Source: Adhaeribacter pallidiroseus (GTDB taxonomy: Bacteria; Bacteroidota; Bacteroidia; Cytophagales; Hymenobacteraceae). From it: a DNA stretch of 64,000 nucleotides. The stretch's first letter is position 1, and each line of letters starts with the position of its first letter. The notes beneath the pieces were generated by a model. That model worked only from the letters and a program-made list of their open reading frames with translations. It searched no databases and was not told the origin of the DNA. The DNA lies in the NCBI RefSeq assembly GCF_003340495.1, contig NZ_QASA01000001.1, positions 4,030,001 to 4,094,000 of the forward strand, read 5' to 3'. Both the position numbers and the translations under genes were made by a program. This document shows positions 47,355 to 62,045 of the stretch, in pieces.

Positions 47355-47642
47355 TTAAATGCTGCTATAGAAATCAATTACATCACCTTCTTTCACAGTA
47401 ACAATTGCTTTTTTTACAGTTGGCTTTCGCCCTGAAACTACACCAGCTTTGGTATTTTTCGTCTTTAATTTACCTTGAATTCGCATAGTAGCCACTTTTT
47501 CAACTGTTACACCATAGAGCTTTTCAATATGCTTTTTGATTTCTACTTTATTTGCGCTTTTACCTACTTCGAATGCATATTTACCTTTTTCATTCAAAGC
47601 CGTCATCTTCTCTGTTACAAGAGGTCTTTTTAAGATTTCCAT
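47355..47642 (-). CDS. rplW: 50S ribosomal protein L23
   Basis: A 95-residue L23 at the tunnel exit, the docking site for trigger factor and SRP. ILKRPLVTEKMTALNEKGKYAFEV and VKKAIVTVKEGDVIDFY are family-typical. It follows rplD by 2 bases and precedes rplB by 10. Confidence 0.98.
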   Translation of the reverse strand: MEILKRPLVTEKMTALNEKGKYAFEVGKSANKVEIKKHIEKLYGVTVEKVATMRIQGKLKTKNTKAGVVSGRKPTVKKAIVTVKEGDVIDFYSSI

Positions 47643-47644
47643 TT

Positions 47645-48274
47645 CTATCTTTTATAGATTTGTTCTAGTACACTTACTGTATCCTCTGTTAAAAGTAATT
47701 GATCTGTATTTAATAGATCGTAAGTAGTTAAACTTGCAGCTGTAGATACTTTAACTTGTGATAAATTACGGCTAGATAAAAAAACATTCTCGTTAGCCTC
47801 TGAAGTAACAACTAATGTTTTTTTTCCTGGCAATGGTAAATTAGATAATATAGATTTAAATTCCTTTGTCTTTGGCTGTGCCATACTAATTGGTTCCACT
47901 AAAGCAATCTTTTTATCTCTCATTAAAGTAGATAAAGCAGATAATCTTGCTAAGGACTTAACCTTTTTATTCAATTTAAAAGAATAATCCCGTGGTCTAG
48001 GACCAAAAACTCTACCACCACCAATAAAAACGGGTGACTTCATAGAACCAGCACGAGCTCCACCAGTGCCTTTTTGCTTTTTCAGCTTCTTAGTTGTACC
48101 AGAAACTTCATTGCGCTCTTTTGATTTATGTGTACCTTGCCGTTTGTTAGCCAGGTACTGTTTTACATCAAGATACATGACATGGTTATTCGGTTCAATT
48201 CCAAATATTTCATCTGAAAGAGTTACCTTTCTGCCGGTATCTTGTCCATTAATATTTAATACAGAAAGTTCCAT
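47645..48274 (-). CDS. rplD: 50S ribosomal protein L4
   Basis: A 209-residue L4. GTHKSKERNEVSGTTKKLKKQKGTGGARAGS is the extended loop that reaches the exit tunnel, and FGPRPRDYSFKLNKKVK is the conserved second part. In enteric bacteria L4 represses the S10 operon by attenuation in its leader; here rplC, the gene before it, has its own leader with a hairpin. Confidence 0.98.
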   Translation of the reverse strand: MELSVLNINGQDTGRKVTLSDEIFGIEPNNHVMYLDVKQYLANKRQGTHKSKERNEVSGTTKKLKKQKGTGGARAGSMKSPVFIGGGRVFGPRPRDYSFKLNKKVKSLARLSALSTLMRDKKIALVEPISMAQPKTKEFKSILSNLPLPGKKTLVVTSEANENVFLSSRNLSQVKVSTAASLTTYDLLNTDQLLLTEDTVSVLEQIYKR

Positions 48275-48275
48275 T

Positions 48276-48893
48276 TTATTTCTCTAATACAACAAATGAA
48301 TTTTTGGCACCTGGAACAGAGCCACTAACCAAAATTAAATTCTTTTCAGCTAAAATGCGCATAACACGCAAATTTTGAATTTTAACACGATTGTTGCCCA
48401 TACGGCCAGCCATTCGCATTCCTTTAAAAACTCTTGAGGGCCAAGAGCAAGCACCAATTGAACCTGGGTGCCTAGCACGGTTATGCTGGCCATGGGTTTG
48501 GCCACCAACACCGCTAAAATTATATCTTTTCACTACTCCTTGAAAACCTTTACCTTTAGATGTACCTACAACATCTAAAAATTCACCTTCTTCAAAGAGA
48601 TCAACACCTATAGTATCTCCTAATTTAAAACTTTCATCTTCTGTTCTAAATTCAACGAGTTTAGACTTAGCAGATGCATTTGCTTTTTTAAAGTGACCAC
48701 CTAATGCTAGTGATACTTTCTTTTCTTTTACGTCGCCAAACCCTAATTGGACAGCTTGGTAACCATCCACTTCTACTGTTTTAACCTGTGTAACAACACA
48801 GGGACCTGCCTGAATCAATGTAACAGCTACACTTTTTCCTTCAGGAGTGAAGAGGCTTGTCATTCCGATTTTTTTACCGATAATTCCAGGCAT
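48276..48893 (-). CDS. rplC: 50S ribosomal protein L3
   Basis: A 205-residue L3 that nucleates 23S rRNA assembly. [19 protein letters not shown] at the start and [38 protein letters not shown] in the central loop are conserved; the loop nears the peptidyl transferase centre. It begins a new transcript: a terminator and a promoter separate it from rpsJ, which normally precedes it directly. Confidence 0.98.
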   Translation of the reverse strand: MPGIIGKKIGMTSLFTPEGKSVAVTLIQAGPCVVTQVKTVEVDGYQAVQLGFGDVKEKKVSLALGGHFKKANASAKSKLVEFRTEDESFKLGDTIGVDLFEEGEFLDVVGTSKGKGFQGVVKRYNFSGVGGQTHGQHNRARHPGSIGACSWPSRVFKGMRMAGRMGNNRVKIQNLRVMRILAEKNLILVSGSVPGAKNSFVVLEK

Positions 48894-48921
48894 TCTATTC
48901 TCTAATTAATTTAAAATAAAT

Positions 48922-48940
48922 CCTTAACCTTTCGTTAAGG
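48922..48940 (-). promoter_or_regulatory. hairpin at the 5' end of the rplC leader
   Basis: A perfect 7-bp inverted repeat (CCTTAAC with GTTAAGG, five-base GAAAG loop on the minus strand) lies just downstream of the predicted -7 box and would start within a few bases of the transcript's 5' end. It may be a ribosomal-protein leader element or a 5' stabiliser. Confidence 0.5.
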
Positions 48941-48945
48941 GAGTG

Positions 48946-48978
48946 CAAAGATAATAAATTTAATTTTCAATTTACAAA
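48946..48978 (-). promoter_or_regulatory. probable promoter of the rplC (S10/spc/alpha) transcript
   Basis: On the minus strand TTTG is followed after 21 bases by TATCTTTG (48946-48953), an exact -7 match. It lies between the rpsJ terminator and rplC, 53 bases before the start codon. Confidence 0.65.
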
Positions 48979-49000
48979 CTTTATCTTGCAAATAATTAAC

Positions 49001-49055
49001 AACATACATAAAAAAAGAACCAGAAAAATACTCTGGTTCTTTTTTTATGTATGTT
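49001..49055 (-). terminator. strong terminator after rpsJ (24-bp perfect stem)
   Basis: Positions 49001-49024 and 49032-49055 are exact reverse complements with a 7-base loop. The GC core GAACCAGA/TCTGGTTC is followed by seven T inside the stem on the minus strand. It begins 8 bases past the rpsJ stop codon and separates the str operon from the S10 cluster. Confidence 0.88.
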
Positions 49056-49062
49056 AAGTTCG

Positions 49063-49368
49063 TCATACTTTTATCTCTACATCTACCCCACTTGGTAATT
49101 CTAATTTCATCAACGCATCTACCGTTTTGGAACTTGTTGAATAAATATCTACCAAACGCTTATAGGTACACAATTGAAATTGCTCTCTTGCTTTTTTATT
49201 TACATGTGGAGATCTTAACACAGTAAATTTATCCTTTTCTGTTGGTAACGGAATAGGTCCACTTACAATTGCACCAGTCGCTTTAACTGCCTTCACAATT
49301 TTCTCCGAAGACTTATCAACCAAGTTGTGATCGTAAGATTTTAATTTTATTCTTATTTTCTGATTCAT
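49063..49368 (-). CDS. rpsJ: 30S ribosomal protein S10
   Basis: A 101-residue S10 of the small-subunit head, also the NusE antitermination partner of NusG and Nus[40 protein letters not shown] and [15 protein letters not shown] are standard. It follows fusA by 11 bases without a tuf gene between them, and is followed by a strong terminator rather than by rplC directly. Confidence 0.98.
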   Translation of the reverse strand: MNQKIRIKLKSYDHNLVDKSSEKIVKAVKATGAIVSGPIPLPTEKDKFTVLRSPHVNKKAREQFQLCTYKRLVDIYSTSSKTVDALMKLELPSGVDVEIKV

Positions 49369-49379
49369 CTTATTTACAA

Positions 49380-51479
49380 CTATTTACCTGTTCCTTTAGT
49401 CTTTGCAACAATGGCCTCTGCAAGGTTTTGCGGCACTTGTTCATAATGTGAAAATGTTAAGTTTGCTGTTGCTCTTCCTGATGTAAGAGTTCTTAAATCG
49501 GTAACATATCCAAATAATTCGGACAATGGCACATCGGCTTTCACCACCTGTGAACCAGCTTTAGTATCCATCCCTTTCATTAATCCCCTTCTACGATTTA
49601 AATCTCCAGTCACAGGACCGGTATATTCATCTGGGGTAATTACTTCTAAAGCCATAATTGGTTCTAACAATTTAGGAGCACATTTACGTGCTGCTTCTTT
49701 AAAACCCTGGCGAGCAGCTAATTCAAAAGAAAGCGCATCAGAATCAACTTCATGGTAAGAACCATGAAATAAGCGTACTTTCATTGCTTCTATTGGGAAG
49801 CCTGCTAATACACCATCTTTCATCGCTTCTTCAAAACCTTTTTGTATGGCAGGTATAAATTCTTTAGGAATAACCCCACCTACAATGGCATTAACAAATT
49901 CTAACCCAGCTTTATCGTCTGTTCTCGGGCCAATTTCAAATACAATATCTCCGAATTTACCTCTACCACCAGATTGCTTTTTATAAGTTTCCCGGTGTTC
50001 AACATTCTTGGTTATGGTTTCTTTGTAAGCTACTTGAGGTGCTCCTTGGTTGATCTCTACCTTAAACTCACGCTTTAGTCGATCCATAATGATCTCTAAA
50101 TGGAGCTCGCCCATTCCACGTAAGATTGTTTGGCCAGTTTCCTGATCTGTATGCACTTGCAAAGTTGGATCTTCTTCAACTAATTTACCAATAGCCATGC
50201 CCATTTTATCTGCATCGGCTTGGGTTTTAGGTTCAATTGCGTAACCAATTACCGGTTCTGGAAAATCCATAGCCTCCAGTACAATTTTGGCATCTTGAGC
50301 GCACAAAGTATCACCAGTTTTAATATCTTTAAAACCTACTACTGCCCCAATATCACCAGCTCCTAAACGTTCAATAGCATTTTGTTTATTAGCGTGCATC
50401 TGGAAAATACGCGAAATCCGTTCCTTGTTATTAGATCGGGTATTATATACGTATGAACCAGATTCCAATACTCCTGAATAAGCACGTATAAAGCATAATC
50501 TGCCTACATAAGGATCAGTTGCAATCTTAAAAGCTAAAGCAGCAAACGGTTCTTTTTCATCTGGTTTACGAGCAACTTCATTCCCTGTGTCAGGATCTGT
50601 TCCTTTGATACTTTCTTTGTCTAAAGGAGATGGACATAAAGCCATTACATAATCCAGCATAGTTTGTACTCCTTTATTTTTAAAAGAAGAACCACATAAC
50701 ATAGGCACAATAGCCATATCAATAGTCGCTTTTCGCAGAGCAGCTATAATTTCATCCTCGGTAATAGATTCTGGATCATCAAAGTACTTTTCCATCAAAG
50801 ATTCATCGTATTCAGCAACTGCTTCCAACAATTTTTCTCTGTATTCAGTTGCTTCATCCAACATATCCTCTGGAATAGGAACTTCTTTGAAAGTCATTCC
50901 TTTATCATGCTCATTCCATTCAATTCCCCGGAAGTTTACCAAATCAACTACACCACGAAAATTATCTTCAGCTCCTATTGGTAATTGTAGTGCTACAGCA
51001 TTGCTTCCTAACATCTCTCTAACTTGTCGACATACAGCCAGGAAGTCAGCACCAGAACGGTCCATCTTATTTACGAAACCTATGCGAGCTACATTATAAT
51101 TATTAGCTAAACGCCAATTAGTTTCGGATTGTGGTTCCACTCCATCAACAGCACTGAATAAGAAAACTAATCCATCCAGTACACGCAATGAACGATTTAC
51201 TTCAACAGTAAAATCTACGTGACCTGGTGTATCGATAATATTAATATGATATTTATCACCTCTATATTCCCAACCTACTGTTGTAGCAGCAGAAGTAATA
51301 GTAATACCTCTTTCCTGCTCCTGCTCCATCCAGTCCATAGTTGCTGCTCCATCATGAACTTCACCTATTTTATGACTTACGCCAGAGTAGTAAAGAATAC
51401 GTTCAGTTGTTGTAGTCTTGCCAGCATCAATATGTGCCGCAATCCCTATATTTCTTGTATATTTTAAATCGCGAGCCAT
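49380..51479 (-). CDS. fusA: elongation factor G
   Basis: A 699-residue translocase GTPase. The P-loop [14 protein letters not shown], the DTPGHVDF switch II and the NKMD base-recognition motif are present, followed by domains II-V with the conserved [10 protein letters not shown] and tip-loop region of domain IV. It drives tRNA-mRNA movement on the ribosome. It is in the str operon after rpsG (2-base gap), before rpsJ. Confidence 0.98.
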   Translation of the reverse strand: MARDLKYTRNIGIAAHIDAGKTTTTERILYYSGVSHKIGEVHDGAATMDWMEQEQERGITITSAATTVGWEYRGDKYHINIIDTPGHVDFTVEVNRSLRVLDGLVFLFSAVDGVEPQSETNWRLANNYNVARIGFVNKMDRSGADFLAVCRQVREMLGSNAVALQLPIGAEDNFRGVVDLVNFRGIEWNEHDKGMTFKEVPIPEDMLDEATEYREKLLEAVAEYDESLMEKYFDDPESITEDEIIAALRKATIDMAIVPMLCGSSFKNKGVQTMLDYVMALCPSPLDKESIKGTDPDTGNEVARKPDEKEPFAALAFKIATDPYVGRLCFIRAYSGVLESGSYVYNTRSNNKERISRIFQMHANKQNAIERLGAGDIGAVVGFKDIKTGDTLCAQDAKIVLEAMDFPEPVIGYAIEPKTQADADKMGMAIGKLVEEDPTLQVHTDQETGQTILRGMGELHLEIIMDRLKREFKVEINQGAPQVAYKETITKNVEHRETYKKQSGGRGKFGDIVFEIGPRTDDKAGLEFVNAIVGGVIPKEFIPAIQKGFEEAMKDGVLAGFPIEAMKVRLFHGSYHEVDSDALSFELAARQGFKEAARKCAPKLLEPIMALEVITPDEYTGPVTGDLNRRRGLMKGMDTKAGSQVVKADVPLSELFGYVTDLRTLTSGRATANLTFSHYEQVPQNLAEAIVAKTKGTGK

Positions 51480-51481
51480 TT

Positions 51482-51949
51482 TTAAAATCTAAAATGTGAG
51501 AAGGCTTTATTTGCTTCTGCCATCCGGTGAGTATCATCTTTTTTCTTAACAGCGGCACCCTCTCCTTTAGCTGCAGCAATGATTTCTCCGGCTAATTTAT
51601 CTGTCATTGTTTTTTCACCGCGCTTTCTAGCATATAAAATCATCCACTTAATACCTAAGGATATCTTTCTATCTGGTCTTACTTCCGTTGGAACTTGAAA
51701 TGTAGCACCTCCAACCCGGCGGCTTTTTACTTCTACACTTGGCATTATGTTGTTTAACGCTTTCTTCCAAGTTTCTAAACCGTTCTCTTTCGTCCTCCGC
51801 TCAATTACTTCACAAGCATCATAGAAAATATTGTACGCTATGCTTTTCTTACCATCATACATGAGGTAATTAACAAAACGCGTTACTAATGTTTCTTTGT
51901 ATTTTGGATCTGGAAGGAGAATTCTATTTTTAGGCTTTGCTTTTCTCAT
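51482..51949 (-). CDS. rpsG: 30S ribosomal protein S7
   Basis: A 155-residue S7 that starts head assembly. [33 protein letters not shown] and [19 protein letters not shown] are conserved. In E. coli S7 represses the str operon; no equivalent leader is obvious here. It lies between rpsL (15-base gap) and fusA. Confidence 0.98.
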   Translation of the reverse strand: MRKAKPKNRILLPDPKYKETLVTRFVNYLMYDGKKSIAYNIFYDACEVIERRTKENGLETWKKALNNIMPSVEVKSRRVGGATFQVPTEVRPDRKISLGIKWMILYARKRGEKTMTDKLAGEIIAAAKGEGAAVKKKDDTHRMAEANKAFSHFRF

Positions 51950-51964
51950 CTTATTAAAACAGTA

Positions 51965-52387
51965 TTATTTTTTCTTCTTAGCTGGTGCTCCTTTTCCAGC
52001 CGCTGCAGCTTGACCTGGTTTAGGTCTTTTAGCACCATATTTAGATCTTCTTTGTAATCTTCCGTTAACTCCAGCCGTGTCTAAAGCACCACGAATAATG
52101 TGATAACGCACTCCCGGCAAATCTTTCACTCTACCTCCCCGGATTAATACTATTGAGTGTTCTTGCAAATTATGTCCTTCCCCAGGAATATATGCATTTA
52201 CCTCCTTTCCGTTAGTTAACCGAACCCTAGCAACTTTTCTCATAGCAGAGTTTGGTTTTTTAGGAGTGGTTGTATAAACACGAGTACACACACCTCTTCT
52301 TTGCGGGCATGAATCTAAGGCAGGAGACTTTGATTTGGTTGTTAACTTTTCTCTACCCTTTCTTACTAATTGCTGTATAGTAGGCAT
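51965..52387 (-). CDS. rpsL: 30S ribosomal protein S12
   Basis: A 140-residue S12 of the decoding centre. The [14 protein letters not shown] and [11 protein letters not shown] loops carry the lysines that are changed in streptomycin-resistant mutants; both are wild type here. The C-terminal tail is extended with Ala/Gly/Lys (PAKKKK). It is the first gene of the str operon and has a nearly perfect Bacteroidota promoter. Confidence 0.98.
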   Translation of the reverse strand: MPTIQQLVRKGREKLTTKSKSPALDSCPQRRGVCTRVYTTTPKKPNSAMRKVARVRLTNGKEVNAYIPGEGHNLQEHSIVLIRGGRVKDLPGVRYHIIRGALDTAGVNGRLQRRSKYGAKRPKPGQAAAAGKGAPAKKKK

Positions 52388-52856
52388 TTAATAATGTTTT
52401 ATATAAACTATTCTTCTTCCAAAAATGGTTTGCAAAGGTATATAAATTACTTTGCATTATCAAAAAAATTAATAAAGTAATTATGAATCACTTAATAGAT
52501 TTTTGGCTTTTTTAAATTAGAAATTTTCTTCTTTTTATTTATAATTGCTGATTATCCTAACTTTTAAATTTGCCATATATATCTTTTTTTACTTGCTTCA
52601 TACTAGTGTGCAGCAGCAAATTCAAATAGTCAGGTTATGTTATAAGCTTAAAAACTTCATTTCATGTTTTACTAATAAATGCTTCCTCAACGATCATATA
52701 TCTTTTAAATGTCACAATAATAGGATGTTCCAGCCTTGTGAATACTATTTTATACTTATCTTATTCATCATTTTTTAAATTTTACAAAATAAGAAATATG
52801 TATAAAGCAAAAAGCCCAGTTAAACAAAACTGGGCTTTTTGCTTTATACATATTTC
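52388..52856. other. 469-bp intergenic region between rpsL and the rpoC transcript end
   Basis: It holds the rpsL promoter (52433-52468) on one side and the 30-bp terminator stem (52791-52858) on the other. The 300 bases between are AT-rich with no gene I can support; a 77-codon plus-strand frame there has no coding features. Confidence 0.6.
52433..52468 (-). promoter_or_regulatory. promoter of the str operon
   Basis: On the minus strand a -33 TTTG within a T-run is followed, after exactly 20 bases, by TACCTTTG (52433-52440). This matches the Bacteroidota consensus in both boxes and spacing. The predicted leader to the rpsL start codon is about 40 bases. Confidence 0.75.
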
Positions 52857-52858
52857 TT
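52791..52858 (-). terminator. terminator after DUF3467 gene (30-bp perfect stem)
   Basis: Positions 52791-52820 and 52829-52858 are exact reverse complements with an 8-base loop. The core AAAAAGCCCAGT/ACTGGGCTTTTT makes a classical terminator; the stem extends outward into the stop codon of the DUF3467 gene. It ends the rpoBC transcript. Confidence 0.9.
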
Positions 52859-53182
52859 AAGCCTCTCCTATATTGTTTCCAAAGTTCATTGGAAAACTAG
52901 GCTCCTCTTGAGTTTGCTTTATAGTACCAAAAGCATTTTCAAATCTTTGAATGTTATCCGATAAAGCCACTAAAAAACGTTTAGCATGCTCTGGTGTTAT
53001 AACTATCCTGGACTTTACTTTAGCCTTTGGTATTCCTGGCATCAAGCGTATAAAATCAATTACAAATTCACTACTCGAGTGAGCAATCATAGCTAAATTA
53101 GCATATTCACCTTCAGCAATTTCTTCAGAAAGTTCTATATTAATTTGATTCTGATCACTCTTTGATACTTCTTTTGCCATCA

Positions 53183-53183
<1 letters not shown>
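52857..53183 (-). CDS. DUF3467 family protein
   Basis: A 108-residue protein of the DUF3467 family, which is commonly found directly after rpoC in Bacteroidota. Conserved parts are EGEYANLAMIAHSSSEFVIDFIRLMPG and SRIVITPEHAKRFLVALSDNI. Its function is unknown; position suggests a link to transcription but this is inference. Its start codon overlaps the rpoC stop (TAATG), so translation is coupled. The second ATG, one codon later, is an equally good start. Confidence 0.9.
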
Positions 53184-57498
<4,315 letters not shown>

Positions 57499-57541
57499 TC
57501 AGATTTGAAAATTATACAATTTGTCTGTTTAAAACACAACG

Positions 57542-57581
57542 AAAGCAGGACCAGAAACATTTCATTTCTGGTCTTCGCTTT
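57542..57581 (-). terminator. hairpin between rpoB and rpoC
   Basis: A 9-bp perfect core (GACCAGAAA with TTTCTGGTC) extended to about 16 bp with one bulge, 565-581 pairing with 542-557. On the minus strand it is followed only by CGTTGTGTTTT, a weak U-tract, so it may attenuate or be a processing site rather than a full terminator. Confidence 0.5.
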
Positions 57582-57591
57582 TTTATTTGTG

Positions 57592-60500
57592 TTAATCTAA
57601 GGTAATTTCCAGTGCCAAGCCTCTTAATTCATGAATCAATACGTTAAAGGACTCAGGGATATTTGGTTTAGGTAGTACGTCGCCTTTTACAATAGCTTCG
57701 TAAGCCTTTGCTCTACCTATTACATCATCTGATTTTACTGTCAGGATTTCTTGCAAAACATGTGATGCACCAAAGGCTTCTAGAGCCCAAACCTCCATCT
57801 CGCCAAAACGCTGACCACCAAATTGAGCTTTACCACCCAAAGGTTGTTGTGTAATCAAAGAGTATGGGCCGATAGAACGGGCGTGCATTTTGTCATCAAC
57901 TAAGTGACCTAATTTCAGCATATAAATTACTCCAACAGTAACAGGTTGATCAAACTTATCTCCGGATAAACCATCGTATAAGTAAGTACGGCCGTACCGA
58001 GGAACACCTGCTTCCCTTAATTCAGCCGAAACTTGTTCTTCCGATGCGCCATCAAAAATAGGTGTAGCATACTTTTTACCTAATTTCAAACCAGCCCATC
58101 CTAATACGGTCTCGTAAATCTGGCCAATGTTCATCCGCGAAGGTACCCCTAATGGATTTAGAACAATATCCATTGGCGTTCCATCTTCTAGAAATGGCAT
58201 ATCTTCTTCCCGAACAATACGAGCGACAACTCCCTTATTACCGTGACGACCAGCCATTTTATCCCCTACTTTCAATTTACGTTTCTTAGCAATGTAAACT
58301 TTGGCTAGTTGTACGATACCAGCTGGTAACTCATCGCCAACCTCTAGTGTAAAGCGCTCCCGCTTAAATCTAGCTGATATATTGTTACGACGTTTGTTAT
58401 AATTTTTAACCAACTCTATAACCATATTGTTTACGCGGTCATCAGCTGTCCAGTTTTCTAAGATTAAATCTTTAAACAAGTTAACTTCTTCTGGTACAGC
58501 ATAATTACTTTCGTCCTTATATGGGTTTTTGTCTGGGAATAAGTTTTCAGCAATATTCTTGCGGGAGAACTTTATACCTTTCGACATAATTTCATCCCCG
58601 AATTTATGCTTGATACCATTAGTTGTCTGGCCATCCAGTAGTTGTGTTAACTTGTCAACCATTATATTTTTAACAGCTTTCAATTCACTGTTATAATGTG
58701 ATTTCAAGTCTTCTACTTCTTTTTTAGACTTAGCCCGCAGGTTTTTATCTTTCTTAGGACGAGAGAATAACTTAGTTTCAATAACTACACCATTTAGTGA
58801 TGGTGGTGCTTTCAGAGATGCGTCTTTCACATCACCGGCTTTATCCCCAAAAATTGCTCTTAATAGCTTTTCTTCGGGGGTGGGATCAGTTTCTCCTTTT
58901 GGCGTTATTTTACCTATTAAAATATCACCTTCTTTTACTTCAGCACCCCGACGAATAATACCATTTTCATCTAAGTTACGTACTGCTTCTTCGCTTACAT
59001 TCGGAATTTCAGAAGTTAGTTCTTCTTCTCCTCTTTTAGTCTCGCGAACTTCTAATTCAAATTCTTCAATGTGAATAGAAGTAAAGACATCATCACGTAC
59101 TACTTTCTCTGAAATAACAATAGCATCCTCAAAGTTATAACCTTGCCAAGGCATGAAAGCTACTTGTAGATTGCGTCCTAAAGCTAATTCGCCATCGTTC
59201 GTTGCATACCCTTCACATAAAGCTTGACCTTTAGAAACAACATCACCTCTATGCACTATTGGCGTTAGATTAATACAAGTATCTTGATTAGTTCTTCTGA
59301 ACTTTATCAGATCATATGTTACATACTCAGCGTCGAAACTTACCAATTTATCATCTTCGCTTAAGTCATATTTAACTACTACTTTATTTGCATCGACAAA
59401 CTCTACAACTCCTGGACCTTCCGCAATAATTAAAGCTCGAGAGTCAATTGCAGCCCGACCTTCTAAGCCTGTACCCACTATAGGAGCTTGTGGTTTTAAC
59501 AATGGTACTGCTTGGCGTTGCATGTTGGAACCCATCAAAGCCCGGTTTGCATCATCGTGTTCCAAAAAAGGAATTAAAGATGCCGCCACCGACACAATTT
59601 GGTTGGGTGCTACATCCATGTAAGTATAAGTAGCTGGCTCTGTAACTGGGAAGTCACCTTCAAATCGTCCTTTAACTCTATCCGATAAGAAATTACCTCC
59701 CTCATCAATCACGGCATTTGCCTGTGCAATGTGATGTGTATCCTCTTCTTCTGCTGTTAAGTAAACAACACCAGTTTCAACTTCTACTTTCCCTTCTGTT
59801 ACTTTCCGGTACGGAGTTTCAATGAAGCCCATATTATTCACTCGGGCATGCACGCACAAAGATGATATTAACCCGATATTTGGACCTTCTGGTGTTTCAA
59901 TAGTACACAAGCGTCCATAATGCGTATAATGTACGTCACGCACTTCAAAGCCTGCTCTTTCTCTAGAAAGACCTCCAGGCCCTAAGGCAGACACCCGGCG
60001 TTTATGAGTTATCTCAGCTAATGGATTAGTCTGGTCCATAAATTGGGATAACTGGTTAGTTCCGAAGAAAGAGTTGATAACGGAAGAAAGAGTACGAGCA
60101 TTAATTAGATCTACAGGTTTAAATTCTTCATTATCCCGTACGTTCATCCGCTCTTTAATAGTACGAGCCATACGTGCTAATCCAACTCCAAACTGAGCAT
60201 ATAACTGTTCACCAACTGTACGAACCCGGCGATTACTTAAGTGGTCAATATCATCTACTACAGCTTTAGAATTGATTAAGCCAATCAGGTATTTTACTAT
60301 AAGAACAATGTCCTCATTGGTTAATACTTTGGCATCCCAGTTATTATCTAATCCTAGTTTTTTATTAATTCTGTAACGCCCAACATCACCTAAATCATAA
60401 CGTTTATCCGAAAAGAATAATTTTTGAATTATATCGCGGGCAGTTTCTACATCAGGCGCTTCTGTATTCCGTAATTGGCGATAGATCTGCTCTACAGCTT

Positions 60501-61464
60501 CTTGCTCGGAGTTTGAATTATCTTTTTGTAAAGTATTATAAATAATAGTATAATCCGCGATATTCACGTTTTCGCGGTGCAAGATGATAGACTTCGCACC
60601 TGAATCCAATATAGTATCTATATCTTCTTCCGCTAAAGTAGAATCACGCTCCAACAATACTTCATTACGATCAATAGAAACTACTTCACCAGTGTCCTCA
60701 TCCACAAAATCTTCTGTCCAAGTACGTAACACCCGCGCCGCTAACTTACGGCCAACAGCTTTCTTCATAGTTTTTTTATCAGCCGGAACTTCTTCTGATA
60801 ATCCAAATAAATCCAGAATATCTTTATCTGTTCCATAACCAATAGCACGCAACAATGTTGTTACCGGAAATTTTTTCTTCCGGTCGATGTAAGCGTACAT
60901 GACATTATTAACGTCGGTAGCAAATTCAATCCAAGAACCTTTAAAAGGAATAATTCGGGCTGAATAAAGTTTAGTACCGTTTGTGTGTTTACTCTGCGCA
61001 AAGAATACCCCTGGCGAACGGTGTAATTGAGAAACAATCACACGTTCAGCTCCATTAATCACAAACGATCCTTTTTCCGTCATGTAAGGAATGTTTCCTA
61101 AGAAAACTTCCTGTTCAATAGTCTCGAAATCTTCATTATCTTCGTCATTACAAATCAGCCGAAGTTTTGCTTTTAAAGGAACAGAATAGGTTAAGCCCCG
61201 ATCAATACATTCATCTACTGAATATTTCGGTGGATCAACATGGTAATCAATAAATTCCAGAACAAAGTTTTCCCGAGAATCAGAAATAGGAAAGTTCTCG
61301 GCAAATACTTTAAACAATCCTTCATCCGTCCGATTTTCGGCGGGTGTTTCTAACTGAAAAAAGTCGCGAAAAGATTGTAGCTGAACATCGAGAAAATCCG
61401 GGTAATCAATTACTGGGGTAATCGAAGCGAAATTAATTCGCTCATTCATTTTATGTTTAGCCAA
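57592..61464 (-). CDS. rpoB: RNA polymerase subunit beta
   Basis: A 1290-residue beta subunit. The rifampicin-binding cluster ([17 protein letters not shown] and SALGPGGL) is wild type at the Asp, His and Ser positions that give resistance when mutated. [12 protein letters not shown] and the C-terminal [16 protein letters not shown], which joins beta-prime, are conserved. Tandem hairpins lie between it and rplL, and another hairpin before rpoC, so polymerase and ribosomal protein output may be set separately. Confidence 0.98.
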   Translation of the reverse strand: MAKHKMNERINFASITPVIDYPDFLDVQLQSFRDFFQLETPAENRTDEGLFKVFAENFPISDSRENFVLEFIDYHVDPPKYSVDECIDRGLTYSVPLKAKLRLICNDEDNEDFETIEQEVFLGNIPYMTEKGSFVINGAERVIVSQLHRSPGVFFAQSKHTNGTKLYSARIIPFKGSWIEFATDVNNVMYAYIDRKKKFPVTTLLRAIGYGTDKDILDLFGLSEEVPADKKTMKKAVGRKLAARVLRTWTEDFVDEDTGEVVSIDRNEVLLERDSTLAEEDIDTILDSGAKSIILHRENVNIADYTIIYNTLQKDNSNSEQEAVEQIYRQLRNTEAPDVETARDIIQKLFFSDKRYDLGDVGRYRINKKLGLDNNWDAKVLTNEDIVLIVKYLIGLINSKAVVDDIDHLSNRRVRTVGEQLYAQFGVGLARMARTIKERMNVRDNEEFKPVDLINARTLSSVINSFFGTNQLSQFMDQTNPLAEITHKRRVSALGPGGLSRERAGFEVRDVHYTHYGRLCTIETPEGPNIGLISSLCVHARVNNMGFIETPYRKVTEGKVEVETGVVYLTAEEEDTHHIAQANAVIDEGGNFLSDRVKGRFEGDFPVTEPATYTYMDVAPNQIVSVAASLIPFLEHDDANRALMGSNMQRQAVPLLKPQAPIVGTGLEGRAAIDSRALIIAEGPGVVEFVDANKVVVKYDLSEDDKLVSFDAEYVTYDLIKFRRTNQDTCINLTPIVHRGDVVSKGQALCEGYATNDGELALGRNLQVAFMPWQGYNFEDAIVISEKVVRDDVFTSIHIEEFELEVRETKRGEEELTSEIPNVSEEAVRNLDENGIIRRGAEVKEGDILIGKITPKGETDPTPEEKLLRAIFGDKAGDVKDASLKAPPSLNGVVIETKLFSRPKKDKNLRAKSKKEVEDLKSHYNSELKAVKNIMVDKLTQLLDGQTTNGIKHKFGDEIMSKGIKFSRKNIAENLFPDKNPYKDESNYAVPEEVNLFKDLILENWTADDRVNNMVIELVKNYNKRRNNISARFKRERFTLEVGDELPAGIVQLAKVYIAKKRKLKVGDKMAGRHGNKGVVARIVREEDMPFLEDGTPMDIVLNPLGVPSRMNIGQIYETVLGWAGLKLGKKYATPIFDGASEEQVSAELREAGVPRYGRTYLYDGLSGDKFDQPVTVGVIYMLKLGHLVDDKMHARSIGPYSLITQQPLGGKAQFGGQRFGEMEVWALEAFGASHVLQEILTVKSDDVIGRAKAYEAIVKGDVLPKPNIPESFNVLIHELRGLALEITLD

Positions 61465-61498
61465 AACTTTGAAATTTAAAGTTTAAAAACTTATTTTA

Positions 61499-61519
61499 AA
61501 AAATTTCCTAAAGGAAATT
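61499..61519 (-). terminator. second hairpin before rpoB
   Basis: A 7-bp stem (AATTTCC with GGAAATT) and a TTTA-type tetraloop, followed on the minus strand by a T-run. With the hairpin at 61564-61587 it makes a tandem between rplL and rpoB. Confidence 0.5.
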
Positions 61520-61563
61520 CAAAGGTCTGAGCCCAATAAAGTTTTTGGGGTACAAACAGGAAA

Positions 61564-61587
61564 AGACCTGGCTAAATTGCCAGGTCT
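61564..61587 (-). terminator. attenuator-like hairpin between rplL and rpoB
   Basis: A perfect 9-bp stem (AGACCTGGC with GCCAGGTCT) and 6-base loop, 36 bases past the rplL stop codon, followed by TTTT only. In E. coli the same gap holds a partial terminator that lowers rpoBC transcription relative to rplL; this could serve the same purpose. Confidence 0.65.
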
Positions 61588-61622
61588 ACTTATTGGTAGA
61601 AGATTGTAAGGCGTAAGTTTAA

Positions 61623-62006
61623 TTACTTAACCTCCACTTCAGCGCCAGCTTCTTCTAATGCTTTTTTCAGAGATTCTGCTTCATCTTTGGCCACCCCTTC
61701 TTTCAATGCTTTTGGAGCAGCATCAACTAATTCTTTTGCTTCTTTCAGACCTAAGCCAGTCAATTCTTTTACTAACTTAACTACTGCTAGTTTAGAAGCA
61801 CCAGCACTTTTAAGTACTACATCAAAAGCCGTTTTTTCTTCAACTACAGGAGCATCTGATCCACCAGCAGCACCGCCGGCTACCATCACTGGAGCTGCAG
61901 CTGCCGGCTCAATGCCGTATTCATCCTTCAGGATTGTAGCTAGTTCATTTACCTCTTTTACAGTTAAATTTACTAACTGCTCAGCGAATGCTTTTAAATC
62001 TGCCAT
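61623..62006 (-). CDS. rplL: 50S ribosomal protein L7/L12
   Basis: A 127-residue stalk protein that recruits elongation factors. The N-terminal dimerisation part ([21 protein letters not shown]), an Ala/Gly-rich hinge (about residues 35-52) and the C-terminal factor-binding domain ([42 protein letters not shown]) are clear. It follows rplJ by 39 bases; a hairpin follows. Confidence 0.98.
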   Translation of the reverse strand: MADLKAFAEQLVNLTVKEVNELATILKDEYGIEPAAAAPVMVAGGAAGGSDAPVVEEKTAFDVVLKSAGASKLAVVKLVKELTGLGLKEAKELVDAAPKALKEGVAKDEAESLKKALEEAGAEVEVK

Positions 62007-62045
62007 TTTTTATTAAAAATTAAAAGTTATTTATTTATTGTTTAA

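Noticed and set aside
52545-52778. A 77-codon plus-strand frame in the rpsL-DUF3467 gap
   Set aside because: AT-rich composition with Phe/Ile/Tyr bias, no start context, no recognisable domain; it looks like a chance frame.
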